A stretch of 13,353 bases of DNA from an uncultured Bdellovibrio sp. Its GTDB lineage: Bacteria; Bdellovibrionota; Bdellovibrionia; Bdellovibrionales; Bdellovibrionaceae. The notes below the pieces were generated by a model, which saw only the letters and a program-made list of their open reading frames with translations, did no database searches and was not told the origin of the DNA. Position numbers and translations under genes: made by a program. Of the stretch, positions 1 to 5,938 are shown piece after piece. Location: positions 1-13,353 of the forward strand of contig NZ_CAMLDV010000095.1 in the NCBI RefSeq assembly GCF_946478835.1, in the 5' to 3' direction. Positions within the stretch are counted from its first letter, which is position 1; each line of letters opens with the position of its first letter.

Positions 1-342
1 CATGGCTTTACAAAGCATAGGACCACTCCATACTACGGCAGCACCTTCTTCAACCAGAAAACCAATGCTCATAAGTTTGATACCGTAGCGAGTGATTGGC
101 TCAAGTTGATTTGTTTCGGGATTGATTTGCGGTTTTTGCCCCAAGGTTCCCAACATACGAGGAATGCTCGGACCGTAGATATCCGCATCCAGTAAACCAA
201 CCTTGCTTTTTTTGCCTAAAGCCATAGCAAGATTAGTAGCCACCGTACTTTTTCCAACCCCGCCTTTGCCTGAACTTACGGCAATAATGTGTTTCACTCC
301 GGGAATGGGCGTCTGTTTTTCAAAGGGATTTGGGGCAGCCAT
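1..342 (-). CDS. Mrp/ApbC (NBP35)-family P-loop ATPase, N-terminal part
   Basis: The first 114 residues are visible; the C-terminus lies beyond the left edge. After a short leader ([20 protein letters not shown]) comes the deviant Walker A motif GKGGVGKST at residues 25-33. [16 protein letters not shown] follows near residue 49 and the family segment VVWSGPM near residue 105. Proteins of this family bind and hand over 4Fe-4S clusters as cytosolic dimers. The protein starts directly at the ATPase domain, so it lacks the N-terminal MIP18/DUF59 domain found in many bacterial Mrp proteins. The ATG at 342 is preceded by AAGGAG with 8 nt spacing. It is divergent from the J-like protein gene, with only 50 bp between the starts. 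The family is certain. The cluster-binding CxxC lies outside the window, so the iron-sulfur role is inferred. Confidence 0.93.
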   Translation of the reverse strand, partial: MAAPNPFEKQTPIPGVKHIIAVSSGKGGVGKSTVATNLAMALGKKSKVGLLDADIYGPSIPRMLGTLGQKPQINPETNQLEPITRYGIKLMSIGFLVEEGAAVVWSGPMLCKAM

Positions 343-363
343 GAATTGGACTCCTTGATAATT

Positions 364-375
364 TTGTGCTCACAA
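364..375. promoter_or_regulatory. Short dyad between divergent mrp and J-like gene
   Basis: TTGTG-CT-CACAA is an imperfect palindrome with perfect 5-bp arms. It lies inside the 50-bp space between the divergent starts at 342 and 393, so a bound protein could affect both genes. A palindrome this short can occur by chance, and no regulator is identified. Confidence 0.25.
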
Positions 376-392
376 CGAATAATAGAAGTTGA

Positions 393-791
393 ATGAATAG
401 CCAAGACTTTTTGACATTGAATTTAGTTGGAGCGGGGGCTTTCATCTTCTGGTATCTCGTATCGCGCGGAGGGGCACGTCGTCCGACGCAGTTAAATATG
501 AAAGCCAAGGATAGCGCACCGCCACTTATGGAAGCGACTCCGGAACCACCTCCGACGGGGGGCGTAGCTTTGCGTCGTCATCCCGATGTTGAAGGCACCG
601 TTACAAAAAGCCTGAATGTGATGTTTAACTACAATGGACATAGCTGGGACGCGTACGAAGTTTTAGGAGTTCCGGCGGGGGCTTCCTTAAAAATCGTCAC
701 CGAAGCTTACCAAGCGGCCATTCGTCGTTCAGATAAAGAGTCTGTGGAGTTTTTAGAGACTGCCTATAAGGCGATTTTAAATAAAAAATGA
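393..791 (+). CDS. Membrane-anchored protein with degenerate J-domain
   Basis: 132 residues. Residues 7-26 form one hydrophobic segment (LTLNLVGAGAFIFWYLVSRG), followed by a basic patch and a proline-rich linker (about 41-57). The C-terminal 46 residues resemble a DnaJ J-domain: WDAYEVLGVPAGASLKIVTEAY corresponds to helices I-II, and EFLETAYKAIL to helix III. The HPD tripeptide that stimulates DnaK is missing from its required loop, where the protein reads RRSDKES. An HPD occurs at 63-65, but before the fold, and is probably coincidental. The start fits because an in-frame TGA stands immediately before the ATG; the ribosome-binding site is weak. It probably works as a tethered J-like protein or scaffold without normal Hsp70 stimulation; its partner is unknown. 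The tail-to-tail neighbour is the secreted protein gene ending at 849. Confidence 0.75.
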   Translation: MNSQDFLTLNLVGAGAFIFWYLVSRGGARRPTQLNMKAKDSAPPLMEATPEPPPTGGVALRRHPDVEGTVTKSLNVMFNYNGHSWDAYEVLGVPAGASLKIVTEAYQAAIRRSDKESVEFLETAYKAILNKK

Positions 792-824
792 TGCTGCAGC
801 TTCAGCCTGCGTACCACGGGCGCT

Positions 825-837
825 CCGGCACGGCCGG
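825..837. other. GC-rich hairpin between convergent genes
   Basis: CCGGC-ACG-GCCGG forms a 5-bp stem in the 57-bp gap between the convergent stops at 791 and 849. The gap is clearly more GC-rich than its surroundings. There is no T-run on either strand, so it does not qualify as an intrinsic terminator. It may be a pause or mRNA 3'-end structure serving both genes. Confidence 0.3.
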
Positions 838-848
838 CGTCCGACGAA

Positions 849-1340
849 TTACCGAGAATACAAACAGCTAAAGCCTTTGCGATTTTGACTGTGCTCCCAC
901 AAGAATTTTCCGGTTTCGTCGATAATAACCGTGTCTTCTTGTTGCAAAGTGACCGCCGTTTCCTCGTTAGAAAAAAGCATCGTTTCCATTTTGCGAATCA
1001 CATTATCTTTGCGGCTGACATAAGTCAGAATTTTCTTTTTCCCGTGCTCGACCTTTTCGTGCACGATTTTAGAACCTTTATTGATGTTGCAAAACTTCTG
1101 CGTGTCGCCTTCATCCGTAGGGCGCAAAGTGAAACCGCCGCATTCGGCGCTCCATTCAATTTCTTTGGGGCAACCTTCAGTTCCTGTTACGAAATAATAA
1201 ACACCGACAGAAGCCGGTGTAGAGGCAGGAGCGACACTTTGTGGGGCGCGGGCAATGAGCTGTTCAGGAGCCGCCGACCACTGATGTGTGGCCGCTTGCA
1301 GTCCCAAAATGAGAAAAAAGAAAACTTTTTGCCAGCGCAT
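849..1340 (-). CDS. Secreted four-cysteine protein of unknown function
   Basis: 163 residues. I do not recognise a family. The N-terminus (MRWQKVFFFLILGLQAATHQWSA) looks like a Sec signal peptide with cleavage near residue 23, so the protein is probably periplasmic or secreted. An Ala/Pro-rich stretch (24-44) leads to a mature domain with four cysteines (57, 67, 84, 159), enough for two disulfides. Residues 85-147 are rich in charged and beta-prone segments. The ATG at 1340 has an excellent AAGGAG site 6 nt upstream. A 157-aa open frame on the opposite strand is rejected because it lacks a signal sequence and comparable initiation signals. The cytochrome gene upstream runs in the same direction, 137 bp away, so co-transcription is possible but not shown. 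Confidence 0.75.
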   Translation of the reverse strand: MRWQKVFFFLILGLQAATHQWSAAPEQLIARAPQSVAPASTPASVGVYYFVTGTEGCPKEIEWSAECGGFTLRPTDEGDTQKFCNINKGSKIVHEKVEHGKKKILTYVSRKDNVIRKMETMLFSNEETAVTLQQEDTVIIDETGKFLWEHSQNRKGFSCLYSR

Positions 1341-1477
1341 GAAAACTCCTTCGAATAAAGAGATTCAAAGCAAAGGTCATGCAGGCAGAGATGCGTTTAA
1401 ACAAAGCGACGTTCCGTCATTCTCAAAGTGAAATGTTAAACTTCACAGAGAGTGACAAAAACGGCGCTTTTTTATTT

Positions 1478-1978
1478 TTACTTTTTAGCTTGCGGAGGAA
1501 TCACGTCAAAGTTCACATACGGTGTCTGCGGAATTTTTCCCGAAGGCAACGCTGTAGGAATTGTTTGCGAATGATTTCCTAAGGAGCGGATGAAACGATA
1601 AATAGAGCGCGCGTCTTTTTCTCCCATCGCGTTCACTGAATAGTAGGGCATCGGAGGAAGCGACTTCAGATGTTTCAAATAAGTCACCCATTGATCTTCT
1701 GTCATGCCGGCCACGCGGGCACGTAGGTTCGTGGGATAAGAAGTTCCCCAAGGGCCTTTCCAGCCGACGTCTGAACCGCTGAGCCAATCTTTCTCAGGCA
1801 CAGCCCCATTTTTAGGAGCGTACATGGGAGTATGGCAGTCGTTGCAACCAGTGATTTGAATTAAATAACGTCCATGCTCAGCCGTGGGTTCATTGCTGAC
1901 AGTTTTTGCCTTGTTCTGACCTAAAGCGATCTGGCCAGAGAGTAACATTCCGAGAAGAACCATATTTGCCGTTTTCAT
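1478..1978 (-). CDS. Periplasmic mono-haem c-type cytochrome
   Basis: 166 residues from the chosen start. Residues 1-20 are a signal peptide (MKTANMVLLGMLLSGQIALG). The haem attachment motif CNDCH is at 45-49, inside the usual HGRYLIQITGCNDCH context. GWKGPWGTSYPTNLR (72-86) is a segment often seen in this group of small cytochromes, and Met110 in LPPMPYY is the likely distal haem ligand. It would be matured by the cytochrome c maturation system and carry electrons in the periplasm; its partners are unknown. An in-frame ATG at 2005 exists. The ATG at 1978 is preferred because AAGGAG lies 6 nt upstream and the signal peptide begins there. It is divergent from the split-barrel gene pair. No intrinsic terminator is seen in the 137 bp after its stop. 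Confidence 0.9.
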   Translation of the reverse strand: MKTANMVLLGMLLSGQIALGQNKAKTVSNEPTAEHGRYLIQITGCNDCHTPMYAPKNGAVPEKDWLSGSDVGWKGPWGTSYPTNLRARVAGMTEDQWVTYLKHLKSLPPMPYYSVNAMGEKDARSIYRFIRSLGNHSQTIPTALPSGKIPQTPYVNFDVIPPQAKK

Positions 1979-2033
1979 ACTCACTCCTTGATTGAGATAA
2001 GCCAATTTAGCATTTTACCGGGCGCGAATTTGC

Positions 2034-2082
2034 TAGGAATGTCCTAAAAAGATCTTAAATTTTTCCTAAACGACCTGTAGGA
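2034..2082. promoter_or_regulatory. Symmetrical TAGGA/TCCTA repeat cluster
   Basis: The space between the divergent cytochrome and split-barrel genes contains TAGGA (2034-2038), TCCTA (2042-2046), TCCTA (2064-2068) and TAGGA (2078-2082). These form two inverted pairs around an AT-rich centre. TCCTAAA recurs exactly, 22 bp apart (two helical turns). The layout suggests paired operator sites. The last copy also contains the AGGA of the ribosome-binding site of the gene at 2091, which may explain that copy without an operator. Confidence 0.3.
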
Positions 2083-2090
2083 TGGGCGAG

Positions 2091-2555
2091 ATGAATTTAG
2101 TAGAGCTGCGACAATTAATTCAGACCGGTGTTGGAATGGTCATGTCCACGCGCAACGCCGATATGTGGCCCGATCTTTGTGAGATTGTGGGCCTTCATTT
2201 GCGTGAAGAAGGCAAAACGATGTCTGTCTTCGTTTCGCAAACTCAAGCCGATCATTGTTTGCAGAATATTAAGAGCAACGGTGCTATTGCCGTCTCCCTG
2301 TCACGTCCTTGCACATTTGAAGCAGCACAAATCAAAGGCAAAGTGGTGGGAGTTCGTCCGATGACAGACGAAGAGCAGAATCAATCAAAAGCTTGGGCAG
2401 AAAGATTTCGTAAAGAGATCCAGTTAATCGGTGTGACCAATGAAGCCGCGATGGGTTTAAAGCTGCAAGCCGATACCACTTTGGAAGTGGAAGTTGAAAA
2501 TATATATCTGCAAACGCCGGGACCGCGCGCAGGAACGAAGCTGGAGCTTGCATGA
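2091..2555 (+). CDS. Small FMN-binding split-barrel (PNPOx-like) protein
   Basis: 154 residues from the ATG at 2091. The fold pattern matches the pyridoxamine 5'-phosphate oxidase-like split barrel: GVGMVMSTRNADMWPDLC as first strands, TMSVFVSQTQADHCLQNI as the central strand and helix, then AIAVSLSRP and AAQIKGKVVGVRP. Proteins of this family usually bind FMN or, in some branches, F420 or haem; no catalytic function can be assigned. An ATG at 2082 is in frame, but AGGA at 2079-2082 sits 8 nt before 2091, which favours the later start. The stop overlaps the next start (ATGA, 2552-2555), so the two proteins are probably translationally coupled and may act as partners. Confidence 0.8.
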   Translation: MNLVELRQLIQTGVGMVMSTRNADMWPDLCEIVGLHLREEGKTMSVFVSQTQADHCLQNIKSNGAIAVSLSRPCTFEAAQIKGKVVGVRPMTDEEQNQSKAWAERFRKEIQLIGVTNEAAMGLKLQADTTLEVEVENIYLQTPGPRAGTKLELA

Positions 2556-3886
2556 CATTGAAATTGTCGGACTTAGCTTGCTGTTTTGAAGGCGTGGTTC
2601 CCTCTATGATTGCGACGTGTTCGCAAGAGGGAACTCCCAATGTGACTTACATCAGTCACGTCTATCGCGTCGATGAAACGCATGTGGCCACATCTTTTCA
2701 ATTCTTCAATAAAACACGCGCAAATCTCTTAGAGAATCCATTTGCGATGATCAAGGTCCGTCATCCTGGAAATCTTCAGTCTTATCATCTCAAGGTTAAG
2801 TATTTGCGCAGCGAAGAACAGGGGCCTAACTTCGATCAGATGTCTTTAAAGCTCGACGTGATTGCGGCTTATGAAGGCATGGGATCGATTTTTAAAATGA
2901 AAGCCGCGGATATCTACGAAGTCCTAGAGATCAAAGAAATCGCGGATCAAACAACGATGCCCACTCCCGATCTGTGTGGGTTCAACGTCAGTTTGGCAGA
3001 TTTAGAGCTGCTGCGTGTGATCTCGGATAAGTTCAGCAGTCTTTCTAGTTTGGAAGAACTTTTAGATCACTCCATGGATATTTTAAATCGCTATTTGGGT
3101 TGGACTCACATGATTCTTTTGCTGGCGGATTTGCAGCAAAAGGTTTTGGTCACGCATTCTAGCTTTGGATATCCCTTTGGTGGAGTCGGAGCGGAAATTC
3201 GCTGGGGACAAGGACTTGTTGGACTTTGCGCTGAACACAAGCGTCTTTTGCAGGTCAGTTCTTTGGGTGAAGGTTTACGTTATGCTCAAGCAGCCAAAGT
3301 AGGGCATGCTCAAGAAAATCTATCAGCGAAAATTCCTTTCCCTGGATTGACGAATCCGGCTTCGCAAATTGCCGCCCCTTTGAAAGTTCAAGGGGACTTT
3401 ATCGGTGTGCTTGCCGTGGAGTCAGAGAAAAACTTCTACTGGGGGTTTAAAGAACAGCTTCTGCTTTCAACCGTGAGTAATTTCTTGGCCGTGGGAATTC
3501 GTGCTTTGGAAAATCAAGGCACGATCATGAAAGTGACAAAAACAGAATCAGTTGCGCCAACAACGACAGAGAAAAAATCTTTGCGTTTACGTTGGGTGCC
3601 TGAATCAGAACTTATTTTTGTAAACGATCAGTATTTAATTAAAAATATTCCGGCAAGAATCTTGTGGTATCTTTTGCAAACCTATCACAAGACGGGACGA
3701 AGTGAGTTTTCCAATATGGAACTTCGCGCGGAAAAGAGTCTGCAACTTCCGGAGATCAAAGACAATCTGGAGACACGTTTGATTCTTCTGCGCAAACGCC
3801 TTGAAGAGCAATGTCCTGCCATCCGTTTACAATCGACGGGCCGAGGCCGCTTCCGCATTGAGGTTGTCGGTGAGTTGCAGTTTTAA
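2552..3886 (+). CDS. Split-barrel + GAF + winged-helix regulator
   Basis: 444 residues in three parts. Residues about 10-125 form a second PNPOx-like split barrel (VPSMIATCSQEGTPNVTYIS, ENPFAMIKVR). Residues about 155-320 form a GAF domain: SSLEELLDHSMDIL, WGQGLVGLCAEHKRLL, then AAPLKVQGDFIGVLAVES. Residues about 343-441 resemble an OmpR/PhoB-type winged helix, with N-terminal strands (ELIFVNDQYLIKNIPARIL), a recognition-helix-like LETRLILLRKRLEEQ and a wing IRLQSTGRGRFRIEV. No phospho-receiver or kinase domain is present. The likely role is a cytoplasmic one-component regulator in which flavin, haem or a redox ligand in the barrel and a small molecule in GAF control DNA binding. Domain calls are by eye; the winged helix is the least certain. 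It overlaps the previous gene by 4 nt, and its TAA shares TTAA (3883-3886) with the stop of the convergent gene. Confidence 0.82.
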   Translation: MTLKLSDLACCFEGVVPSMIATCSQEGTPNVTYISHVYRVDETHVATSFQFFNKTRANLLENPFAMIKVRHPGNLQSYHLKVKYLRSEEQGPNFDQMSLKLDVIAAYEGMGSIFKMKAADIYEVLEIKEIADQTTMPTPDLCGFNVSLADLELLRVISDKFSSLSSLEELLDHSMDILNRYLGWTHMILLLADLQQKVLVTHSSFGYPFGGVGAEIRWGQGLVGLCAEHKRLLQVSSLGEGLRYAQAAKVGHAQENLSAKIPFPGLTNPASQIAAPLKVQGDFIGVLAVESEKNFYWGFKEQLLLSTVSNFLAVGIRALENQGTIMKVTKTESVAPTTTEKKSLRLRWVPESELIFVNDQYLIKNIPARILWYLLQTYHKTGRSEFSNMELRAEKSLQLPEIKDNLETRLILLRKRLEEQCPAIRLQSTGRGRFRIEVVGELQF

Positions 3887-4266
3887 TCGGTTTTTTGCTG
3901 TGAAGGACGAGTCCAAATAAAAATCAAAACACAGGTGCAAATAATCCCTGCACTGATCTGCGCATAGCGAGGCACGCGCTCATTTATTAATGATAACGAA
4001 ACCAGCGGCACCATTAAGACAGTCGCAAGAATCTTGGCACGCAAACGGATAACGCCATGACGTTGCCAATCCAGAATGAACGGTCCCAGGTGCGGTTGAC
4101 TTAAAAGCCATTGGTGCCAGCGCTCTGAACTGCGCGCAAAACAAAAAGCCGTCAGAAGTAAAAACGGTGTGGTGGGTAAAAGAGGAAGAAAAATTCCAAT
4201 GACTCCTAAGAGCAGAAAAATCCATCCAAAAATAAAATAAAATGTCTTCACCGTCGTTTTTAACAT
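3883..4266 (-). CDS. DUF454/YbaN-family inner-membrane protein
   Basis: 127 residues from the ATG at 4266 (MLKTTVKTFYF). Family signature segments are clear: GVIGIFLPLLPTTPFLLL near residues 24-41, FCFARSSERWHQWLL, and GPFILDWQRHGVIRLRAK. Hydrophobic helices lie at about 8-42 and, as a pair, at 80-118. The family (E. coli YbaN) is an inner-membrane protein without an established role. An upstream TTG start at 4302 would add 12 residues but has no ribosome-binding site and falls inside the predicted -35 element. The ATG at 4266 also lacks a Shine-Dalgarno, and the promoter candidate upstream would make the message leaderless. It converges with the regulator gene, overlapping stops by 4 nt. Confidence 0.85.
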   Translation of the reverse strand: MLKTTVKTFYFIFGWIFLLLGVIGIFLPLLPTTPFLLLTAFCFARSSERWHQWLLSQPHLGPFILDWQRHGVIRLRAKILATVLMVPLVSLSLINERVPRYAQISAGIICTCVLIFIWTRPSQQKTD

Positions 4267-4272
4267 GATGAC

Positions 4273-4302
4273 ATTGTAATGATTTAACTGTCTTTTGTTC
4301 AA
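4273..4302 (-). promoter_or_regulatory. Candidate sigma70-type promoter for the YbaN gene
   Basis: On the minus strand TTGAAC (4302-4297) and TACAAT (4278-4273) are separated by 18 bp. The -10 ends six bases before the ATG at 4266, so transcription would begin at or next to the start codon. This agrees with the missing ribosome-binding site. It is a sequence match only. Confidence 0.4.
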
Positions 4303-4346
4303 GGAGACAATTGTCAGTCTCTAGCTCTTTTCGGTATTCTGAAGGC

Positions 4347-5120
4347 ATGAAAACAATGACCGTCTTCTTCTTGTCTTTTTTGGTAGTGACGTCGGCCTTT
4401 GCGAAACCTTCAAAGAAGGTCACTTTGATTTCAATGGATATTCCTCCCTTCATGAGTCCGAAGCTTCCCGAGCAAGGAGCGGCGATTTATGGACTAAAGC
4501 AAATTTTTAAAAAAATCGGTTACGAATTGGAGGTTCGCTTTGTGCCGATTCAAAGAACGCGAAATGTCGGGATGAGTGATGAACGTATCAACGGATTTTT
4601 TCCGTCTTTCGTTGATGACGATTTCGTTCAGGGTATGACGTTGTCCAAGACGATTTATAAAACTCCCTGGGTGATCGCAGAAAGAAAAGAGAAACCCATT
4701 CATTGGAAAATTCCTGCGGACCTTTTGAAATATAAGGGTGGAAATGTCGGAGGTTACACATTAAGATCGCAAGTGGCGGATGTTTTTAAAAGTCACGAAG
4801 ATGCTCTGGAGCTTGCACCCGGGGACATTCAAAACATTTTAAAGCTCGCCAACAAACGAGTGGATTATATTTTCATTGATCAAAATGTTTTGAAGTTCAT
4901 TTTAGCTACAGATCCGCAAGCGATTCCTTATGCCGACACTTTGCAAGTGAATCCAAAAATCGTGGCTTTAAATGAATACGGTGTCGCCTTTAAGCAAAAC
5001 GGCAGAAGCAAAAAGATCATGGACGAGTTTAATAAGGTCGTGAGTGAAGAAGAATTTACTAAAGCCGTGGATGGATATATCAAAATGTACATGGCGCCTC
5101 GCTCCACTTCGTCGAAATAA
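4347..5120 (+). CDS. Solitary periplasmic solute-binding protein (SBP family 3-like)
   Basis: 257 residues from the ATG at 4347. Residues 1-19 form a typical signal peptide (MKTMTVFFLSFLVVTSAFA). The rest follows the two-lobe pattern of family-3 binding proteins: VTLISMDIPPFMSPKLPEQG as first strand, GLKQIFKKIGYELEVRFVP as helix and strand, GMTLSKTIYKTPWVIAERK near the hinge, GGNVGGYTLRS, and the tail AFKQNGRSKKIMDEFNKVV. No permease or ATPase gene is adjacent, so it may feed a distant ABC transporter or act as a sensor; the ligand is unknown. The start is not fully settled. A TTG at 4311 has AAGGAG 4 nt upstream but would give an unusually long N-region; an ATG at 4356 is also possible. The 37-bp gap to the next gene suggests co-transcription. 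Confidence 0.8.
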   Translation: MKTMTVFFLSFLVVTSAFAKPSKKVTLISMDIPPFMSPKLPEQGAAIYGLKQIFKKIGYELEVRFVPIQRTRNVGMSDERINGFFPSFVDDDFVQGMTLSKTIYKTPWVIAERKEKPIHWKIPADLLKYKGGNVGGYTLRSQVADVFKSHEDALELAPGDIQNILKLANKRVDYIFIDQNVLKFILATDPQAIPYADTLQVNPKIVALNEYGVAFKQNGRSKKIMDEFNKVVSEEEFTKAVDGYIKMYMAPRSTSSK

Positions 5121-5137
5121 TAAAAAAGTGGGTCTTC

Positions 5138-5150
5138 TTCCGCGACGGAA
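5138..5150 (+). promoter_or_regulatory. Hairpin over the ribosome-binding site of the TIGR02147 gene
   Basis: TTCCG-CGA-CGGAA forms a perfect 5-bp stem. Its right arm contains GGAA, the best available ribosome-binding sequence for the ATG at 5158. It could dampen translation or end some transcripts from the binding-protein gene. The TTTT that follows is too short for a confident terminator. Confidence 0.3.
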
Positions 5151-5157
5151 AGATTTT

Positions 5158-5934
5158 ATGCTAGCAACGCCAATGCCTGAAAACGGCTCGTCTTTATCTT
5201 TATTTCTTCATGAAGTTTTAGACTCACGCAAAAAACGCAATTCGCAGTATTCACTGCGTGCTTTTGCTCGCGACCTTGGAATATCGCCGGGCCGCCTGTC
5301 CGATTTTTTGTCTGGTCGTCGCATTCCCGGTAAAAGATTAAGTGAACGCATGATGGCGGCCTTAAAGATGTCTGAAGATGAAAGTGCAAAATTTCAGCAT
5401 CTTATTTCGCGCAACAGGGAATACGCATCAGAGTTGGGGGGAGCTCATCTTCTTCGTGAAGACGAATTTTCATTGATCGCAGATTGGGAGCATTTCGCTC
5501 TTTTGATGTTGATGGGAACTTCCGGCTTTTCACATGACACCGCTTGGATGGCAAAACGTCTGCAAGTCTCCGAACTCAAGATTTACAATGCTTTAGAACG
5601 CATGGAGCGTCTGGGGCTGGTGAAAAGGCACAATGGGCGGATCAAACGCTTAAAGCACCGAGTTTCAACCACTCACGAAATTCCTTCCATGGTCGTGAGG
5701 GAATCTCATCGGCAGATCTTAGAGCATGCGCTGCTGTCTTTGCAAAATGACGACGTCTCTGTGCGTGACATCACTTCCATTACTATTCCGGCTGATCCGA
5801 AAAAAATAGAAGAAGCCAAAAAGCACATCCGGGATTTTCGCAGAAAAATGGCGCGACTTCTTGAAGGTGACAAGAAGTCGGAGGTCTATAATTTAAATAT
5901 CCAGCTGGTGCCCGTCACAAAGGTAAAAAAATAG
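5158..5934 (+). CDS. TIGR02147-family protein with N-terminal HTH
   Basis: 258 residues from the ATG at 5158. The N-terminus carries a helix-turn-helix (YSLRAFARDLGISPGRLSDF, 31-50). The family core follows: FSLIADWEHFALLMLM (104-119), FSHDTAWMAKRLQVSE (124-139), ALERMERLGLVKR (145-157), and the diagnostic tail VYNLNIQLVPVT (243-254). The middle part looks like a second, winged-helix-type domain. TIGR02147 proteins are known mainly from Bdellovibrio and Fibrobacter, usually in several copies, and have no established biochemical role; a transcriptional regulator is the natural guess. The open frame extends back to 5044 inside the binding-protein gene. The start at 5158 is chosen because GGAA lies 7 nt upstream and the family starts near here. 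Its stop is 4 nt from the convergent RND gene's stop, with no terminator visible. Confidence 0.88.
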   Translation: MLATPMPENGSSLSLFLHEVLDSRKKRNSQYSLRAFARDLGISPGRLSDFLSGRRIPGKRLSERMMAALKMSEDESAKFQHLISRNREYASELGGAHLLREDEFSLIADWEHFALLMLMGTSGFSHDTAWMAKRLQVSELKIYNALERMERLGLVKRHNGRIKRLKHRVSTTHEIPSMVVRESHRQILEHALLSLQNDDVSVRDITSITIPADPKKIEEAKKHIRDFRRKMARLLEGDKKSEVYNLNIQLVPVTKVKK

Positions 5935-5938
5935 TAGT

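Noticed and set aside
885..1358. 157-aa open frame on the plus strand opposite the secreted protein gene
   Set aside because: The minus-strand frame has a signal peptide and an AAGGAG site. The plus frame has an unstructured, Arg/Phe-rich product typical of an antisense shadow.
1458..1476. Possible terminator AAAAACGGCGCTTTTTT after the cytochrome gene
   Set aside because: The A and T runs look complementary, but the GGCGC core does not pair into a stable stem.
1379..1582. 67-aa plus-strand open frame at the 3' end of the cytochrome gene
   Set aside because: It overlaps the coding end of a clear cytochrome on the other strand, has low-complexity basic content and no ribosome-binding site.
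3980..4453. 157-aa minus-strand open frame across the YbaN and binding-protein starts
   Set aside because: It is out of frame with the recognisable YbaN family sequence and antisense to a signal peptide. The product resembles nothing.
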